Source: Prevotella dentasini JCM 15908
GTDB lineage: Bacteria > Bacteroidota > Bacteroidia > Bacteroidales > Bacteroidaceae
Reading direction: 5' to 3'
NCBI RefSeq assembly: GCF_000614065.1
Contig: NZ_BAKG01000002.1
Location: forward strand, 124,001-188,000
DNA: 64,000 bases
Shown here: one piece after another, positions 16,167-25,391 of the stretch
Numbering within the stretch: the stretch's first letter is position 1
Layout: the number at the start of each line of letters is the position of its first letter
The notes under the pieces: generated by a model
Told to the model about the DNA's origin: nothing
The model's database searches: none
Seen by the model: the letters and a program-made list of their open reading frames with translations, nothing else
Translations under genes and position numbers: made by a program

Positions 16167-18541
16167 ATGAAGAAGATATTCCTGTTCTCGCCGCACTTGT
16201 TTGTGCTGCCGGAGCAAAGGCACAGGTAGACACCCTCGCCAATCAGCAGCTGGAGGAAGTTGTTGTGGCAGGCGTGCGCGTGCAGAAGACTGCGCCGTAC
16301 GCTGTGGCTAACATAAAGAAAAACGAACTTGAGACTTTCTCGAAAGGCGGACGCGAACTGCCGTTCCTTTTCTCGCAGACACCGGGTGTGCTGGCGTGGG
16401 GCGAGAACGGACTCGGAACGGGCACGGTGGCCATGCGCATCCGCGGTGCTGCCGGAAGCCGTATCAACGTTACTCTCGATGGTGTGGCACTCAATTCGCC
16501 CGAAGACCAGACGGTGTTCTGGGCAAACATGAACTCCTACGCCTCGTTGCTCGGCAGTGTGCAGATACAGCGCGGTATCGGTACGTCGACCAACGGTGAC
16601 GGTGCCTTCGGCGGATCGGTGTCGTTGGCGACGGGTGCGCCCGATACCAAGCCAAGCGTGGAGCTGACCGGCTCCTATGGTTCGTACAGTACATATAATG
16701 TAGGTGCCAAGTTCTCTACGGGTCTGCTCTTCGGCCATCTTGTCTTCGACGGAGCCTATCACGAGACAACGACCGACGGATATATCCACGGCACGGGCGG
16801 ACGCTCGGGTTCTTACTATGGCGGACTGACGTGGCTGGACGACCGTTTCCGCATCAGTTACAAGAACATCGGCAACTTCGAGAAGACGGGGCAGGCGTGG
16901 AACGGTGTCGTAACGGGCAATGACGACCTCACGCTGATGGACGGCACATACGGCGCAAAGACGGGTATCAGCACTTATAAAGACTTGTACGAACGCGGAC
17001 TGGGCAAGTATAATCCACTCTACGAGTATCTTCTGACTGATGAGAAGGGTTTCGTCAAGGATGCCGACGGCAACTACACGACCGCACGCTACACGATGCG
17101 TGACGGGTCGTATTGGAATAAGACCACCGACAACTTCTATCAGAACCACAACATCCTCTCATTTGCCTTTCAGCCCTCGGCGCACTGGAGCCACAACATA
17201 GCCCTGCACTATACCTACGGCTTCGGTTACTATAGCGAGCTGAAGCAGAACGCTAAGTTTGCCAAGTTCGGTCTGACCTTCTACGACAAGGACGGCAACT
17301 TCATAAAGAAGTCCGATTTTGTGCGCAAGAAGGGACTTTCGCAGCACACCTACGGCATCGTCTATAACCTTAATTACAAGGACGAACACTGGAATGTACT
17401 CGGTGGTCTCAACCTTCAGCAGTTCCGGGGTGGTCATTTTGGCTACCTCACCTATATAAAGAACGAGGAGGCAGAGGCAAAGTTCCGTCCCGGTGGTGCC
17501 GACTACAAATATTACGATTCTGATGCCCGCAAGTTTGACTACAGCGGTTACATAAAGGCCAACTACCGCTTTGCTGCTTACTGGAACATCTTTGCCGACC
17601 TGCAATACCGCCACGTAGAGTATAAGACCGACGGACTTAACGACAAGTTCTATAAGGAGGGCGACGGTTACCGCAATCAGCTGCTCGACATCAGCGAGCG
17701 TTACGATTTTGTCAACCCGAAAGCCGGTATCAGCTATTACCGTGGGGGACACAAGGCCTACGCCTCCATCGCCTACGCCAACCGCGAACCCGAGCGCAAC
17801 AACTTTACCGACAACGGCAGCTATCCCGCACCGACGCCGGAGCGCATGATGGACGTCGAACTGGGCTATCAATACAATGGTAGAAACTGGCATGCAGGCG
17901 TGAATCTCTACTATATGTACTACAATAACCAGTTTGTACAGACGGGTGCGCAGAGCGACATCGGCGAGAATCTGACCACGAACATTGAGAGCAGCTATCG
18001 CATGGGAGCCGAACTGGAGGCCGGGTGGAGTCCTCTCTCGTGGCTGACGCTCGAAGGCAATGCTGCCCTGAGCCGCAATATCATTAAGGATTTCGACGAG
18101 ATGGCCAGTGAAAACTGGGACGACAGCTACCGCCAAATACACTATTCCCACTCTTCGCTTGCCTTTTCTCCCTCTGCCATTCTTAATGGTTTTCTCAACC
18201 TCCACTACAAGGGCATAGAGGCGGTATGGCACACTAATTTTGTCAGCCGGCAGTATCTCGACAACACCGAGAACGCAACGCGCTCGCTGCCCTGCTACTC
18301 TCAGAGTAACGCCAGCGTCAGCTACACGCTCCATCCGGGCAAACGGTTCGTCGGTCTGAAAGAAGCCGTCTTCGGAATCAGCCTGAACAATGTATTCAAC
18401 CGCCGTTATGCAGCCAGCGGGTGGGTCTACAGCACCATCCTTGACAGCGACGGCCATCCCAACGACAACCGCTATACGCAGATTGGTTTCATCCCTATGG
18501 CAGGGTTTAACATGATGGGCAACATCACGCTGAAGTTCTAA
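16167..18541 (+). CDS. TonB-dependent outer membrane receptor, probably for thiamine; signal peptide frame broken
   Basis: A chain of about 791 residues. ATG 16167 opens MKKIFLF; after one lost base at 16188-16190 the frame continues AALVCAAGAKAQ (signal peptide), then the Ton box region LEEVVVAGVRVQKTA. The plug domain carries FLFSQTPGVLAW, RIRGAAGSRINVTLDGVALN and the barrel ends in an aromatic strand (MGNITLKF). No SusC-type N-terminal domain is present. Substrate is inferred from the TPP riboswitch in its leader and from pnuT and thiamine pyrophosphokinase behind it: import of thiamine or a phosphorylated or precursor form, energised by the Ton motor (see exbB operon). Confidence 0.9.
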
Positions 18542-18546
18542 AGGTT

Positions 18547-18723
18547 CTCCCCGTCCTCCTCCGAAAGGGGAGGGGGACGGGTTTCCTCTATGGCCTACAC
18601 CTGTCAGTCGTGCCGTCTTTCTCCTTTAGGGAGAATATGGAGAGAGCTTTTAAGATAAACAGATATAACCCTTTACATACATCCCACCCGTATTCCCCTT
18701 CCCCTGAAGGGAGGGTGAGGATG
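18547..18723. repeat. Cluster of GGGAGG-type hairpins between receptor and pnuT
   Basis: Three pyrimidine/purine hairpins: CCCGTCCTCCTCC with GGGGAGGGGGACGGG (18549-18582), CTCCTTTAGGGAG near 18620-18634, and CCCCTTCCCCTGAAGGGAGGG near 18697-18717. They resemble the arms at 7867-7969. They may stabilise or attenuate the operon message between the receptor and pnuT. Confidence 0.5.
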
Positions 18724-18730
18724 ACGCTTT

Positions 18731-19327
18731 ATGGACTATCAAGTACTTGACATCGTCGGTTCCGTTGTCGGACTCGTTTACATTTATCAGGAGTACAAGG
18801 CGAGCATTTGGCTTTGGCTGACTGGTATCATCATGCCGCTCATCTATATGTTCGTCTATTACGAGGCTGGGCTGTATGCCGATTTCGGCATGCAGATATA
18901 CTATGCCCTCGCTGCCGTCTACGGATTCCTTTACTGGAAGTTCGGGAAGAAGAGAGACGCGCAGTCCGAGGAAATCCCCATCACTCATTATCCCCGCCGG
19001 TTCGTTCTGCCCTCTCTGCTTGTCTTCCTTGCTCTATGGGGCTTGCTCTATTTTGTGCTCGTCCGTTTTACGAACTCAACCGTCCCTGTTCTTGACAGCT
19101 TTGGCAATTCCCTGAGTTTCATCGGGCTGTGGGCACTGGCGCGGAAATACATAGAACAATGGTGGATATGGATAGTTGTAGACATCGAGCTTTCCGTCCT
19201 GTATGCTTATAAGGGGATTCCCTTTACCGCAGGACTTTATGCCCTGTATGTGAGCATAGCCGTGGCAGGATATATTAAGTGGAAGAAAAGCCTGCTGCCA
19301 AGCCCTTTTGGGAAGGCGAGTGCCTGA
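18731..19327 (+). CDS. pnuT: PnuT-type thiamine transporter
   Basis: A 198-residue inner-membrane protein of the PnuC/PnuT family with about seven hydrophobic segments. Visible features are the N-terminal EYKASIWLWLTGIIM and AAVYGFLYWKFG segments and the conserved IEQWWIWIVVDIELS late segment that lines the substrate site. Family members move vitamins by facilitated diffusion and trap them by phosphorylation inside the cell. Location behind a TPP riboswitch and receptor, and before thiamine pyrophosphokinase, points to thiamine over nicotinamide riboside. Confidence 0.9.
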   Translation: MDYQVLDIVGSVVGLVYIYQEYKASIWLWLTGIIMPLIYMFVYYEAGLYADFGMQIYYALAAVYGFLYWKFGKKRDAQSEEIPITHYPRRFVLPSLLVFLALWGLLYFVLVRFTNSTVPVLDSFGNSLSFIGLWALARKYIEQWWIWIVVDIELSVLYAYKGIPFTAGLYALYVSIAVAGYIKWKKSLLPSPFGKASA

Positions 19328-19409
19328 CGGAGACGCATGGGAACCGATATATGCAAAGGGCAGGAACAGGCAACTGCAATAGCCATTGACGAATCAAGAC
19401 AGAACAGGA

Positions 19410-20165
19410 ATGATACCCCATAACACCGAAAAAGAAACTATTCATACACAGAAGACTGGCAGCGGGCAGCCTGTCGGGGCTTCCCTCCTCTCGGAAGAGA
19501 AGTGGGAGGCTGTCATACTCGCTGCCGGCGACTTTCCGAATCATCCCTTATCCCTCCGCATCCTGCGCGAGACGAAGAACCTTTTCGTCTGCGACGGAGC
19601 ATTAGCGGGGCTTCTCGAACTCGGCATAGAGCCTGCTGCCGTCGTGGGCGACGGTGATTCGCTCTCTCCCGAACTGAAACGACGCTACGAACCCATCTAT
19701 CACCAAATCTCGGAACAGGAATACAACGACCTCACCAAGGCCACCCTCTTTGCCCGTTCCCACCTTTCGATGAACGCCCCGGGGCATGGAGTGCCCCGTT
19801 TCTGCTACCTTGGGGCAACGGGCAAGCGTGAAGACCATACCCTCGGCAACATTTCGCTGATGCTCTACTATTATCGTCAACTGGGCATTATGCCCACGAT
19901 GATTACCGACTACGGATGGTTTGTCCCGGCTTCGGGCGATACCCGTTTCAAGACTGTGCCGGGGCAGCAGGTCAGCATCTTCAATGCCTCCTGCCGTCAG
20001 CTGTCAAGCGAGGGGCTGAAATGGGAGGCCTATCCTTTCGGCGAGTTCTGGCAGGGTACGCTCAACGAGGCTGTCGGCAATGAGTTTGCTATTCATGGAG
20101 ACGGCGATTACATGGTATACCGCGTGTTTGCTTCGCCCAACGACTTTCCCAATACGGCAGGGTAA
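19410..20165 (+). CDS. thiN: Thiamine pyrophosphokinase
   Basis: About 251 residues. Motifs of the family: FVCDGALAGLLELGIEP, the metal/ATP site VVGDGDSL, QEYNDLTKA and the thiamine-binding GATGKREDHTLGN. It converts free thiamine and ATP to TPP, which traps the imported vitamin and supplies the riboswitch ligand, closing the feedback loop. I used ATG 19410; a TTG at 19386 would add eight residues. The N-terminal 25 residues before WEAVILAAGDF are unusually polar, so a still later start is possible. The operon ends at the terminator at 20248. Confidence 0.9.
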   Translation: MIPHNTEKETIHTQKTGSGQPVGASLLSEEKWEAVILAAGDFPNHPLSLRILRETKNLFVCDGALAGLLELGIEPAAVVGDGDSLSPELKRRYEPIYHQISEQEYNDLTKATLFARSHLSMNAPGHGVPRFCYLGATGKREDHTLGNISLMLYYYRQLGIMPTMITDYGWFVPASGDTRFKTVPGQQVSIFNASCRQLSSEGLKWEAYPFGEFWQGTLNEAVGNEFAIHGDGDYMVYRVFASPNDFPNTAG

Positions 20166-20247
20166 CTGCCCCGTCGGATACAGAAAAAGGAGAGGACAAG
20201 GACGTACTGCCTTGTCCTGCCGGCAGTGCCATTTCGCCTGCCAATGC

Positions 20248-20286
20248 AAACAGGGCTGCGAAATCATCGCAGCCCTGTTTCTTTTC
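20248..20286 (+). terminator. Terminator of the thiamine operon
   Basis: AAACAGGGCTGCGA (20248-20261) and TCGCAGCCCTGTTT (20267-20280) pair perfectly around a five-base loop and are followed by CTTTTCT. A second hairpin, AGGACAAGG/CCTTGTCCT (20193-20218), lies just upstream. The element may also serve the convergent amylase gene. Confidence 0.85.
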
Positions 20287-20338
20287 TCCCGTTATCTTTT
20301 TCTCCCTTTGCTGTCTGAAAGGGCAATCAGGATGTTTT

Positions 20339-21745
20339 CTACAGAATATATGAGGTCAGTCCCTTCACCGTACCCGTAAGGACGCCCTTCCTTACCACGA
20401 AGGTAGTCCCATAGACGGCGTCCTTATACTTGCCGTTAGGCAATGTTGTCGGCATGCTGACGGTCTGCTGTTCGGACGAAATATTGATAATCGCAACCCC
20501 CTTCTTGCCTCGCGCCACTTCCACAACCTTGTCGTTGTTTCCATAGACAATCGTTTCGGGCTGTCCGTGCATGTCCTTGCGGAACTTGTTAACGGCTGCA
20601 ATCTCGGGATGCCTGAAGGCGTCGTTGCCCTTCTTCCCAACAATGTTGTTGCCCCATACGTTGTCGGGCGTGCTGCCGTCGGGACGGCTGTAGAAGAGCG
20701 GAGTGCCGAACTGGCGCGCGGTGATGAACACCCAGCCCATGCGAATCTGTGCATCGGTCAGGCCGGCACTCTCGTGCTGGTTGCAGTAGGTGTCGTGCGA
20801 CTCCACCCACGTTACCAACTGCGTTGGCCGGGCCGGGTGGCAGTAGGTGGCTATCTCGTCTTTCTTCCACTCGTTGCCTTCGAGTGCGTGGCGCAGACAC
20901 CATCCCAACGAACTTGCCGTTACTCCACCGATGGCATCGGCATATTCCTTTTCCTTCACGTTGGCATCCTGCAACACCTCGCCGTAGATGAAGAGACTGT
21001 CTGCCGGAAGAGCCAACCGAAGTCCCTTTACTGCCTTCCGTCCTGTTGCCACATCCCAGAAATCGTTCTCGGGCGACCTCGGGTCCCTCGGGTCGCTCGG
21101 TAGTCCGATATGCTTGGCAGTATCGTAGCGGAAGCCACGCACACCGCAGGCCAGAAGGTCGTTGACGTAGATAAGGTAGTAGTGTTGGAAGTCGGGATTC
21201 TCCGTATTCACGTCGGGCAGTCCGCCCATCTGTCCCGTAGTGCACTGCAGGCGGTCGTTATAGTTCTTTATCTCCGTAAATCCGTTGGCATGATAGAGCT
21301 TGTCGTGTCCCCCCACTGCCGCGTCGAGAGCCTCCTCTACCTGACAATCGTTCAGGGAAGTATGGTTGGGCAGTACGTCGACAATGATTCTCACGCCATA
21401 TCTCCTTGCCTCCCTACACAGTTCGACAAGGTCGTCGCGCGTCCCCATCTGGTAGTTGCCAATCTTCCAGTCGGTGGGCTGATACTGGTAGTACCACTTG
21501 CCGTGGCCGAAGAGCTGGTTGCCTCCTCCCTTGTCGCGGCTTACCTCGGTTACGCAGTGTTGGGCAGGCGAAGTCTGTATGACGGTGTATCCGGCCTTGG
21601 CAATGTCTGCCATGTTCTCCCGGATGGTCTTGAACGACCAGCACCAAGCGTGGAGAATGACGTCGTCGTTCGATGTTTGTCCTTGAGCCGTTGCCCCCTG
21701 CAGTTGCAATACTGCAAGTGCAACGAATAAAAAGAATTTTTTCAT
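20339..21745 (-). CDS. Secreted alpha-amylase, GH13
   Basis: A 468-residue enzyme with a signal peptide (MKKFFLFVALAVLQLQGATAQ). The barrel motifs are DVLPNHT (region I), GFRYDTAKH with nucleophile Asp208 and Arg206 (II), IYGEV with acid Glu256 (III) and WVESHDTY with Asp318 (IV), followed by a short beta C-domain. The size and simple architecture fit periplasmic or secreted alpha-amylases that cut alpha-1,4 glucans. It is not embedded in a sus locus; the SusC-type gene at 62.8 kb is distant. No starch-binding domain is seen. Its own promoter-like element lies at 21789. Confidence 0.92.
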   Translation of the reverse strand: MKKFFLFVALAVLQLQGATAQGQTSNDDVILHAWCWSFKTIRENMADIAKAGYTVIQTSPAQHCVTEVSRDKGGGNQLFGHGKWYYQYQPTDWKIGNYQMGTRDDLVELCREARRYGVRIIVDVLPNHTSLNDCQVEEALDAAVGGHDKLYHANGFTEIKNYNDRLQCTTGQMGGLPDVNTENPDFQHYYLIYVNDLLACGVRGFRYDTAKHIGLPSDPRDPRSPENDFWDVATGRKAVKGLRLALPADSLFIYGEVLQDANVKEKEYADAIGGVTASSLGWCLRHALEGNEWKKDEIATYCHPARPTQLVTWVESHDTYCNQHESAGLTDAQIRMGWVFITARQFGTPLFYSRPDGSTPDNVWGNNIVGKKGNDAFRHPEIAAVNKFRKDMHGQPETIVYGNNDKVVEVARGKKGVAIINISSEQQTVSMPTTLPNGKYKDAVYGTTFVVRKGVLTGTVKGLTSYIL

Positions 21746-21788
21746 ATACCTTAATCGTTAAGATTGAAAATGTTGGTTGTTCGGTCTG

Positions 21789-21796
21789 CGAAGGTA
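21789..21796 (-). promoter_or_regulatory. Weak promoter-like element of the amylase gene
   Basis: Minus-strand TACCTTCG differs by one base from TAnnTTTG, 43 bases before the start codon. The remaining gap 21797-22120 is AT-rich without a gene; ATCGGATATT (21837) and AATATCCGAT (21949) form a distant inverted pair of unknown meaning. Confidence 0.4.
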
Positions 21797-22120
21797 AGAT
21801 ATATTTTCCGATTTCCTTCCTAAATCTTTTCTTTTTATCGGATATTCTGTTCTCATCTTCGTGTTCTGCCTGTTCTTTTGTCCTGAAATATTGGTATTTC
21901 GCTTCAAATTCAGCCGTTATTCCTGAACAATCCTTGTTGCTGACAGAAATATCCGATTCTCGCTGCTGTTCAGTAAGTTGTTGATTATTAATCAGTTATG
22001 GCGTGGTGTCGTTCCCGTTGTGTTTGTTTTCTGTTCAGAATGACACCTTTTCGCGGTTTGGGGATATGTTTTCGGCTGTCTTTGAGAGGAAAACCGGCTT
22101 GCGAAAGGGGCTTTGTCATG

Positions 22121-22162
22121 ATGCGAAAACGGCACTTTCGCCATACGAAAGTGCCGTTTTGG
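22121..22162. repeat. Dispersed GTGCC hairpin repeat, copy 3
   Basis: AAAACGGCACTTTCG (22126-22140), loop CCATA, and CGAAAGTGCCGTTTT (22146-22160) form a perfect 15-bp stem. It lies about 105 bases past the dnaX stop, in the inverse phase to copy 2. Confidence 0.8.
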
Positions 22163-22266
22163 TTGTCTCTGTCTGCTTTTCCAGCTAATCGGAGGGATTG
22201 TTGTCCCGTAATGATTGCCGAACGGAGATTTTCCGTTGTCAATATTTTTCTGATATGCGAACCGCC

Positions 22267-24063
22267 TTATGCCAAGTCCAGTCCTAAGGCCTCAACCAGT
22301 TTGGCAACCGAATGGTTTTCCTTCTTCAGCTTCTCCAGTTCCTCTCGGGGTGTGAGCATAGGCTTGATTTCGCCTTGGTCGGCAAGCCGGAATGTTACCT
22401 TGATGTTCCCGTTGTGCAGCCTCTGTGCCATTGTAGCGCGTATTCGCCCCTTGAAGACCTGCATCTCTTCGAGCAGAATCTTGTTCTCGGCCAGCACTTC
22501 TATGTGGGGAAACTCGGTGATTTTGGGCACGAGGTTCTTCATCCGTCGCGCCATGCCTGCATCGGTCTTTCCGATGCGCGTGCACATTCCGCGCCATTCC
22601 ACTATCAGGTCTTGCTCGGTGAATTGTTGTTCCTCGTCCTTGTTGGTTATCTCCGGGTCGTCCTGTACGACTTTCTTCTCCTTGCCCTCATTGAGCAGAT
22701 TGTTGAAAGACATGCCGAGCGAACCCAGATTGATTTTCGGAGTAGTGGGTAGCGGAGCTGCTGCCGGTATGGCCGTTTTTGCGGTCTGCGCTGCCGGCTG
22801 TACCGTGTCGTCGGCTGCGTCGGCCTGTCCGGCCTGCTGCCCATGTTGGTGGTTACGGCTCGCCCCGGCCACCTGCGGAGCCGGTTTAGGCAGAGCCTTC
22901 TTAATGATGTTCTTGAACAGGGATTTTAAACGCTTAGGGCTACGCCCCGCCCCGGGCACCTCGTCTTCTTTCTGTGTGATTTGTGCCACCTCGATGAGCG
23001 TCAGTTCCACCAAGAGCCGCTTGTTGGAGCTTTGCCTGTACTCCACGTCGCAGCGGTTCATTATCTGCAAGGCGCGGTAGAGAAACTGGGTAGGGCATTT
23101 CTGCGCCTGCTCCTGATACTTCTGCCTCTGCTGTTCGCTCACTTCGAGTAGCGGAAGGGTCTGTGCATCCTTTGCCATCAGCACGTTGCGCACGTGGGCG
23201 GCCAGTCCGTTGACAAGGTGTCCGCCGTCGAATCCCTTGTTGATGACGTTGTTCAGCAGTACCATAATCTCTGCCGCCTTGTTCTCCATCGACAGGTCTA
23301 TGATGCGGAAATAGTTCTCGGCATCAAGCACGTTGAGGTCTTCGATGACCTTCTGATAAGTGATGTTTCCCTGAGAGAAGCTCGCTGTCTGATCGAAGAT
23401 GGAGAGAGCGTCGCGCATCCCCCCGTCGGCCTTCTCGGCAATGACGCTGAGTGCCTGCTCATCGTAGGCTATTCCTTCTTTCTCCGCCACCTGCTTGAGG
23501 TGGTTGATGATGTCCGGCACTGTCATCCGCTCGAAGTCGTAGATTTGGCAGCGCGACAGAATCGTGGGCAGAATCTTGTGCTTCTCAGTGGTGGCGAGGA
23601 TGAAAATGACGTGTGCAGGCGGCTCCTCCAGCGTCTTCAGGAAAGCATTGAAGGCAGCGGTGGAAAGCATGTGCACCTCGTCTATGATGAAGACTTTGTA
23701 CCGTCCCACCTGCGGTGGGATGCGGGTCTGCTCCATCAGGGTCTTGATATTCTCGACGGAGTTGTTGCTGGCAGCGTCCAGCTCGAAGATATTGTAGCTT
23801 CGTCCCTCGCTGAACGACTTGCAGCTCTCGCACCCGTTGCACGCTTCGCCGTCGGGGGTGGGGTGCTCGCAGTTGATGGCCTTGGCGAAGATGCGGGCGC
23901 AGGTAGTCTTTCCGACTCCTCGCGGACCGCAGAAGAGATAGGCGTGAGCAAGTTTTCCGCTCTTGACGGCGTTCTTCAGCGTTGTCGTCAGGGCTTGCTG
24001 ACCGACCACGGAGTCGAAAGTCATCGGGCGATACTTGCGTGCCGATACGATATATTCGTCCAT
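22267..24063 (-). CDS. dnaX: DNA polymerase III subunits gamma/tau
   Basis: A 598-residue clamp-loader ATPase. N-terminal AAA+ domain: Walker A FCGPRGVGKTTCA (about 44-56), the four zinc cysteines C65, C75, C78 and C81, DEVHMLS, and sensor LATTEKHKILPTILSRCQ. A proline- and alanine-rich linker (about 390-460) leads to a tau-like C-terminal domain. I chose MDEYIVSARKYRP (codon at 24061-24063), because an earlier in-frame ATG at 24093 lies upstream of the predicted transcription start. No slippery A-run for programmed frameshifting was noticed. holB for the delta-prime subunit is at 55.5 kb. Confidence 0.96.
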   Translation of the reverse strand: MDEYIVSARKYRPMTFDSVVGQQALTTTLKNAVKSGKLAHAYLFCGPRGVGKTTCARIFAKAINCEHPTPDGEACNGCESCKSFSEGRSYNIFELDAASNNSVENIKTLMEQTRIPPQVGRYKVFIIDEVHMLSTAAFNAFLKTLEEPPAHVIFILATTEKHKILPTILSRCQIYDFERMTVPDIINHLKQVAEKEGIAYDEQALSVIAEKADGGMRDALSIFDQTASFSQGNITYQKVIEDLNVLDAENYFRIIDLSMENKAAEIMVLLNNVINKGFDGGHLVNGLAAHVRNVLMAKDAQTLPLLEVSEQQRQKYQEQAQKCPTQFLYRALQIMNRCDVEYRQSSNKRLLVELTLIEVAQITQKEDEVPGAGRSPKRLKSLFKNIIKKALPKPAPQVAGASRNHQHGQQAGQADAADDTVQPAAQTAKTAIPAAAPLPTTPKINLGSLGMSFNNLLNEGKEKKVVQDDPEITNKDEEQQFTEQDLIVEWRGMCTRIGKTDAGMARRMKNLVPKITEFPHIEVLAENKILLEEMQVFKGRIRATMAQRLHNGNIKVTFRLADQGEIKPMLTPREELEKLKKENHSVAKLVEALGLDLA

Positions 24064-24090
24064 ATTCAGTTTATAATCCGATAGTTTCTG

Positions 24091-24098
24091 CAAATTTA
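24091..24098 (-). promoter_or_regulatory. Promoter -7 element of dnaX
   Basis: Minus-strand TAAATTTG, 27 bases before the chosen ATG; it supports the shorter dnaX start. Confidence 0.65.
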
Positions 24099-24450
24099 GC
24101 TAAAAACTCCGATATACGGCACTATTGTCGTGAAAAAACAAGCCGGTCATGGCGATTTGGACAGAACGGCAGGGGCTTTTGGGAAACGGTACGGAGGCAG
24201 GTTCTTATGATGGCGGGCTCTGTTCTTGGGTGGAGGCGGGCAAGGCTGCTTCTGTCGGTGTTTGTGCTGTTTACGCTTATTTGCCGGATATCCGTCCATG
24301 GAATACTCCCCGTGAAGCTGTAGGGTTTGAATGGGCGGAAGCAATACGGAGATGCGGTCGGATGGGCTGGTAGGCAGCACCGTGGAGGGGAAAATTGTTA
24401 ATAAGCCCCAAATAATCAATTCTTCTTCTCCTCAATTCCATTCTTTTGCT
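24099..24450. other. Gene-free stretch between dnaX and ftsB
   Basis: I see no gene, RNA or convincing repeat here; short open frames look like chance. Confidence 0.5.
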
Positions 24451-24458
24451 TACTTTTG
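24451..24458 (+). promoter_or_regulatory. Promoter -7 element of the ftsB/divIC gene
   Basis: TACTTTTG fits TAnnTTTG, with a 72-base leader to the GTG start at 24531. Confidence 0.55.
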
Positions 24459-24530
24459 CAGAATATAGACCCGGGCATGGTTCGTGAGACGTACATGCGG
24501 TGGTCGTAAATCAAAGACGAATAAGAAAAC

Positions 24531-24875
24531 GTGGCAAAGTTCACAAGGCATATCTTCTTTTTCCTCAATCGCTTCCGCTATCAGATTGTTGCGGTGGCAG
24601 GATTGCTGATGGTAGGCGTATTGGATGAGAACAGCTTTATGAAGCGCATTGAATATTCCTATCAGATAAACGACCTGAAGGCGGAAATAGAAAAGTACGA
24701 CCGGCAGTATCAGCACGATACCAAGCAGCTGAAAGAACTGCGGCGTAATCCAAAGGCTATCGCAAAGATAGCGCGCGAACGCTATTTTATGAAGGCTGAC
24801 GACGAGGATATTTTCGTACTGAGCGACGACGAGCAGCCGGTCAACAACGAATCTAAGTATGAGACAACTGACTAA
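24531..24875 (+). CDS. ftsB: Septum formation initiator FtsB/DivIC family
   Basis: A 114-residue bitopic membrane protein: short cytoplasmic N-terminus MAKFTRHIFFFLNRFRY, one transmembrane helix (about 17-34), then a coiled coil (NDLKAEIEKYDRQYQHDTKQLKEL) and the typical DivIC end RNPKAIAKIARERYFMKADDEDIFVLS. It should join FtsL and FtsQ in the divisome. The start codon is GTG. Its last codons overlap the next gene by 17 bases, implying translational coupling. Confidence 0.9.
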   Translation: MAKFTRHIFFFLNRFRYQIVAVAGLLMVGVLDENSFMKRIEYSYQINDLKAEIEKYDRQYQHDTKQLKELRRNPKAIAKIARERYFMKADDEDIFVLSDDEQPVNNESKYETTD

Positions 24876-25284
24876 GACGGAGAGTTTTCTGTTTCTGTTC
24901 GGCGGGCTGCTGATGGTAGCCGGGGCAGGCATGTACGCATTTTTTCTTTATCAATCTGTCGTCTGCTGGATTATGCTGGCAGGGGCTGTGCTCTTCGCTA
25001 CGATGCAGATGCGGCAACGCTACGACGGAACGAGCCTGACAATACGGCGGCTCCGCCGTATTATGACGGCTGCCGACGTGGCCTTCGTGCTGTCCGGATG
25101 CTTCATGGTGGAGGATTCGTGGCACATACTCCAGCCTTTCATCGCACAGTCCTTGGGCGGATATACTGCCTACGTGAACATATTCCACCACAATTGGGTG
25201 GTGCTCCTCCTTATAGCAGCCATATTGGAGATGTACACAACCCATCGCATTGGCTACGAACTGAAGAAAGAGGAACGCGCATGA
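24859..25284 (+). CDS. Conserved four-helix membrane protein
   Basis: A 141-residue protein with hydrophobic segments at about 8-28, 30-46, 70-85 and 110-128 and positively charged short loops (RIMTAADVAF between helices 2 and 3). Position directly behind an FtsB/DivIC homologue with overlapping frames suggests a link to division or simply to shared expression. I recognise no named domain. It ends HRIGYELKKEERA. Confidence 0.7.
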   Translation: MRQLTKTESFLFLFGGLLMVAGAGMYAFFLYQSVVCWIMLAGAVLFATMQMRQRYDGTSLTIRRLRRIMTAADVAFVLSGCFMVEDSWHILQPFIAQSLGGYTAYVNIFHHNWVVLLLIAAILEMYTTHRIGYELKKEERA

Positions 25285-25359
25285 GGCTGAAAAAACGCTA
25301 AAAAGGAGGGAAAAGGCTTAATTTGAATGAAAAACTTTCGTAACGTCAGTGATACGCTG

Positions 25360-25367
25360 TATATTTG
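25360..25367 (+). promoter_or_regulatory. Promoter -7 element of the DUF4369 lipoprotein
   Basis: TATATTTG, 24 bases before ATG 25392. An in-frame ATG at 25365 is inside this element and is therefore not the start. Confidence 0.65.
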
Positions 25368-25391
25368 TCTGACCGAACAAGAAGTATCTAT

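Noticed and set aside
17159..18457. 432-codon minus-strand open frame
   Set aside because: Antisense shadow of the TonB receptor, whose barrel and plug motifs are on the plus strand.
21837..21958. ATCGGATATT / AATATCCGAT distant inverted pair upstream of the amylase gene
   Set aside because: Arms are 100 bases apart, short and AT-rich; could arise by chance.
22267..24063. Programmed frameshift in dnaX
   Set aside because: I saw no slippery A-run with a following stem in the expected region, so no evidence for a separate gamma product.
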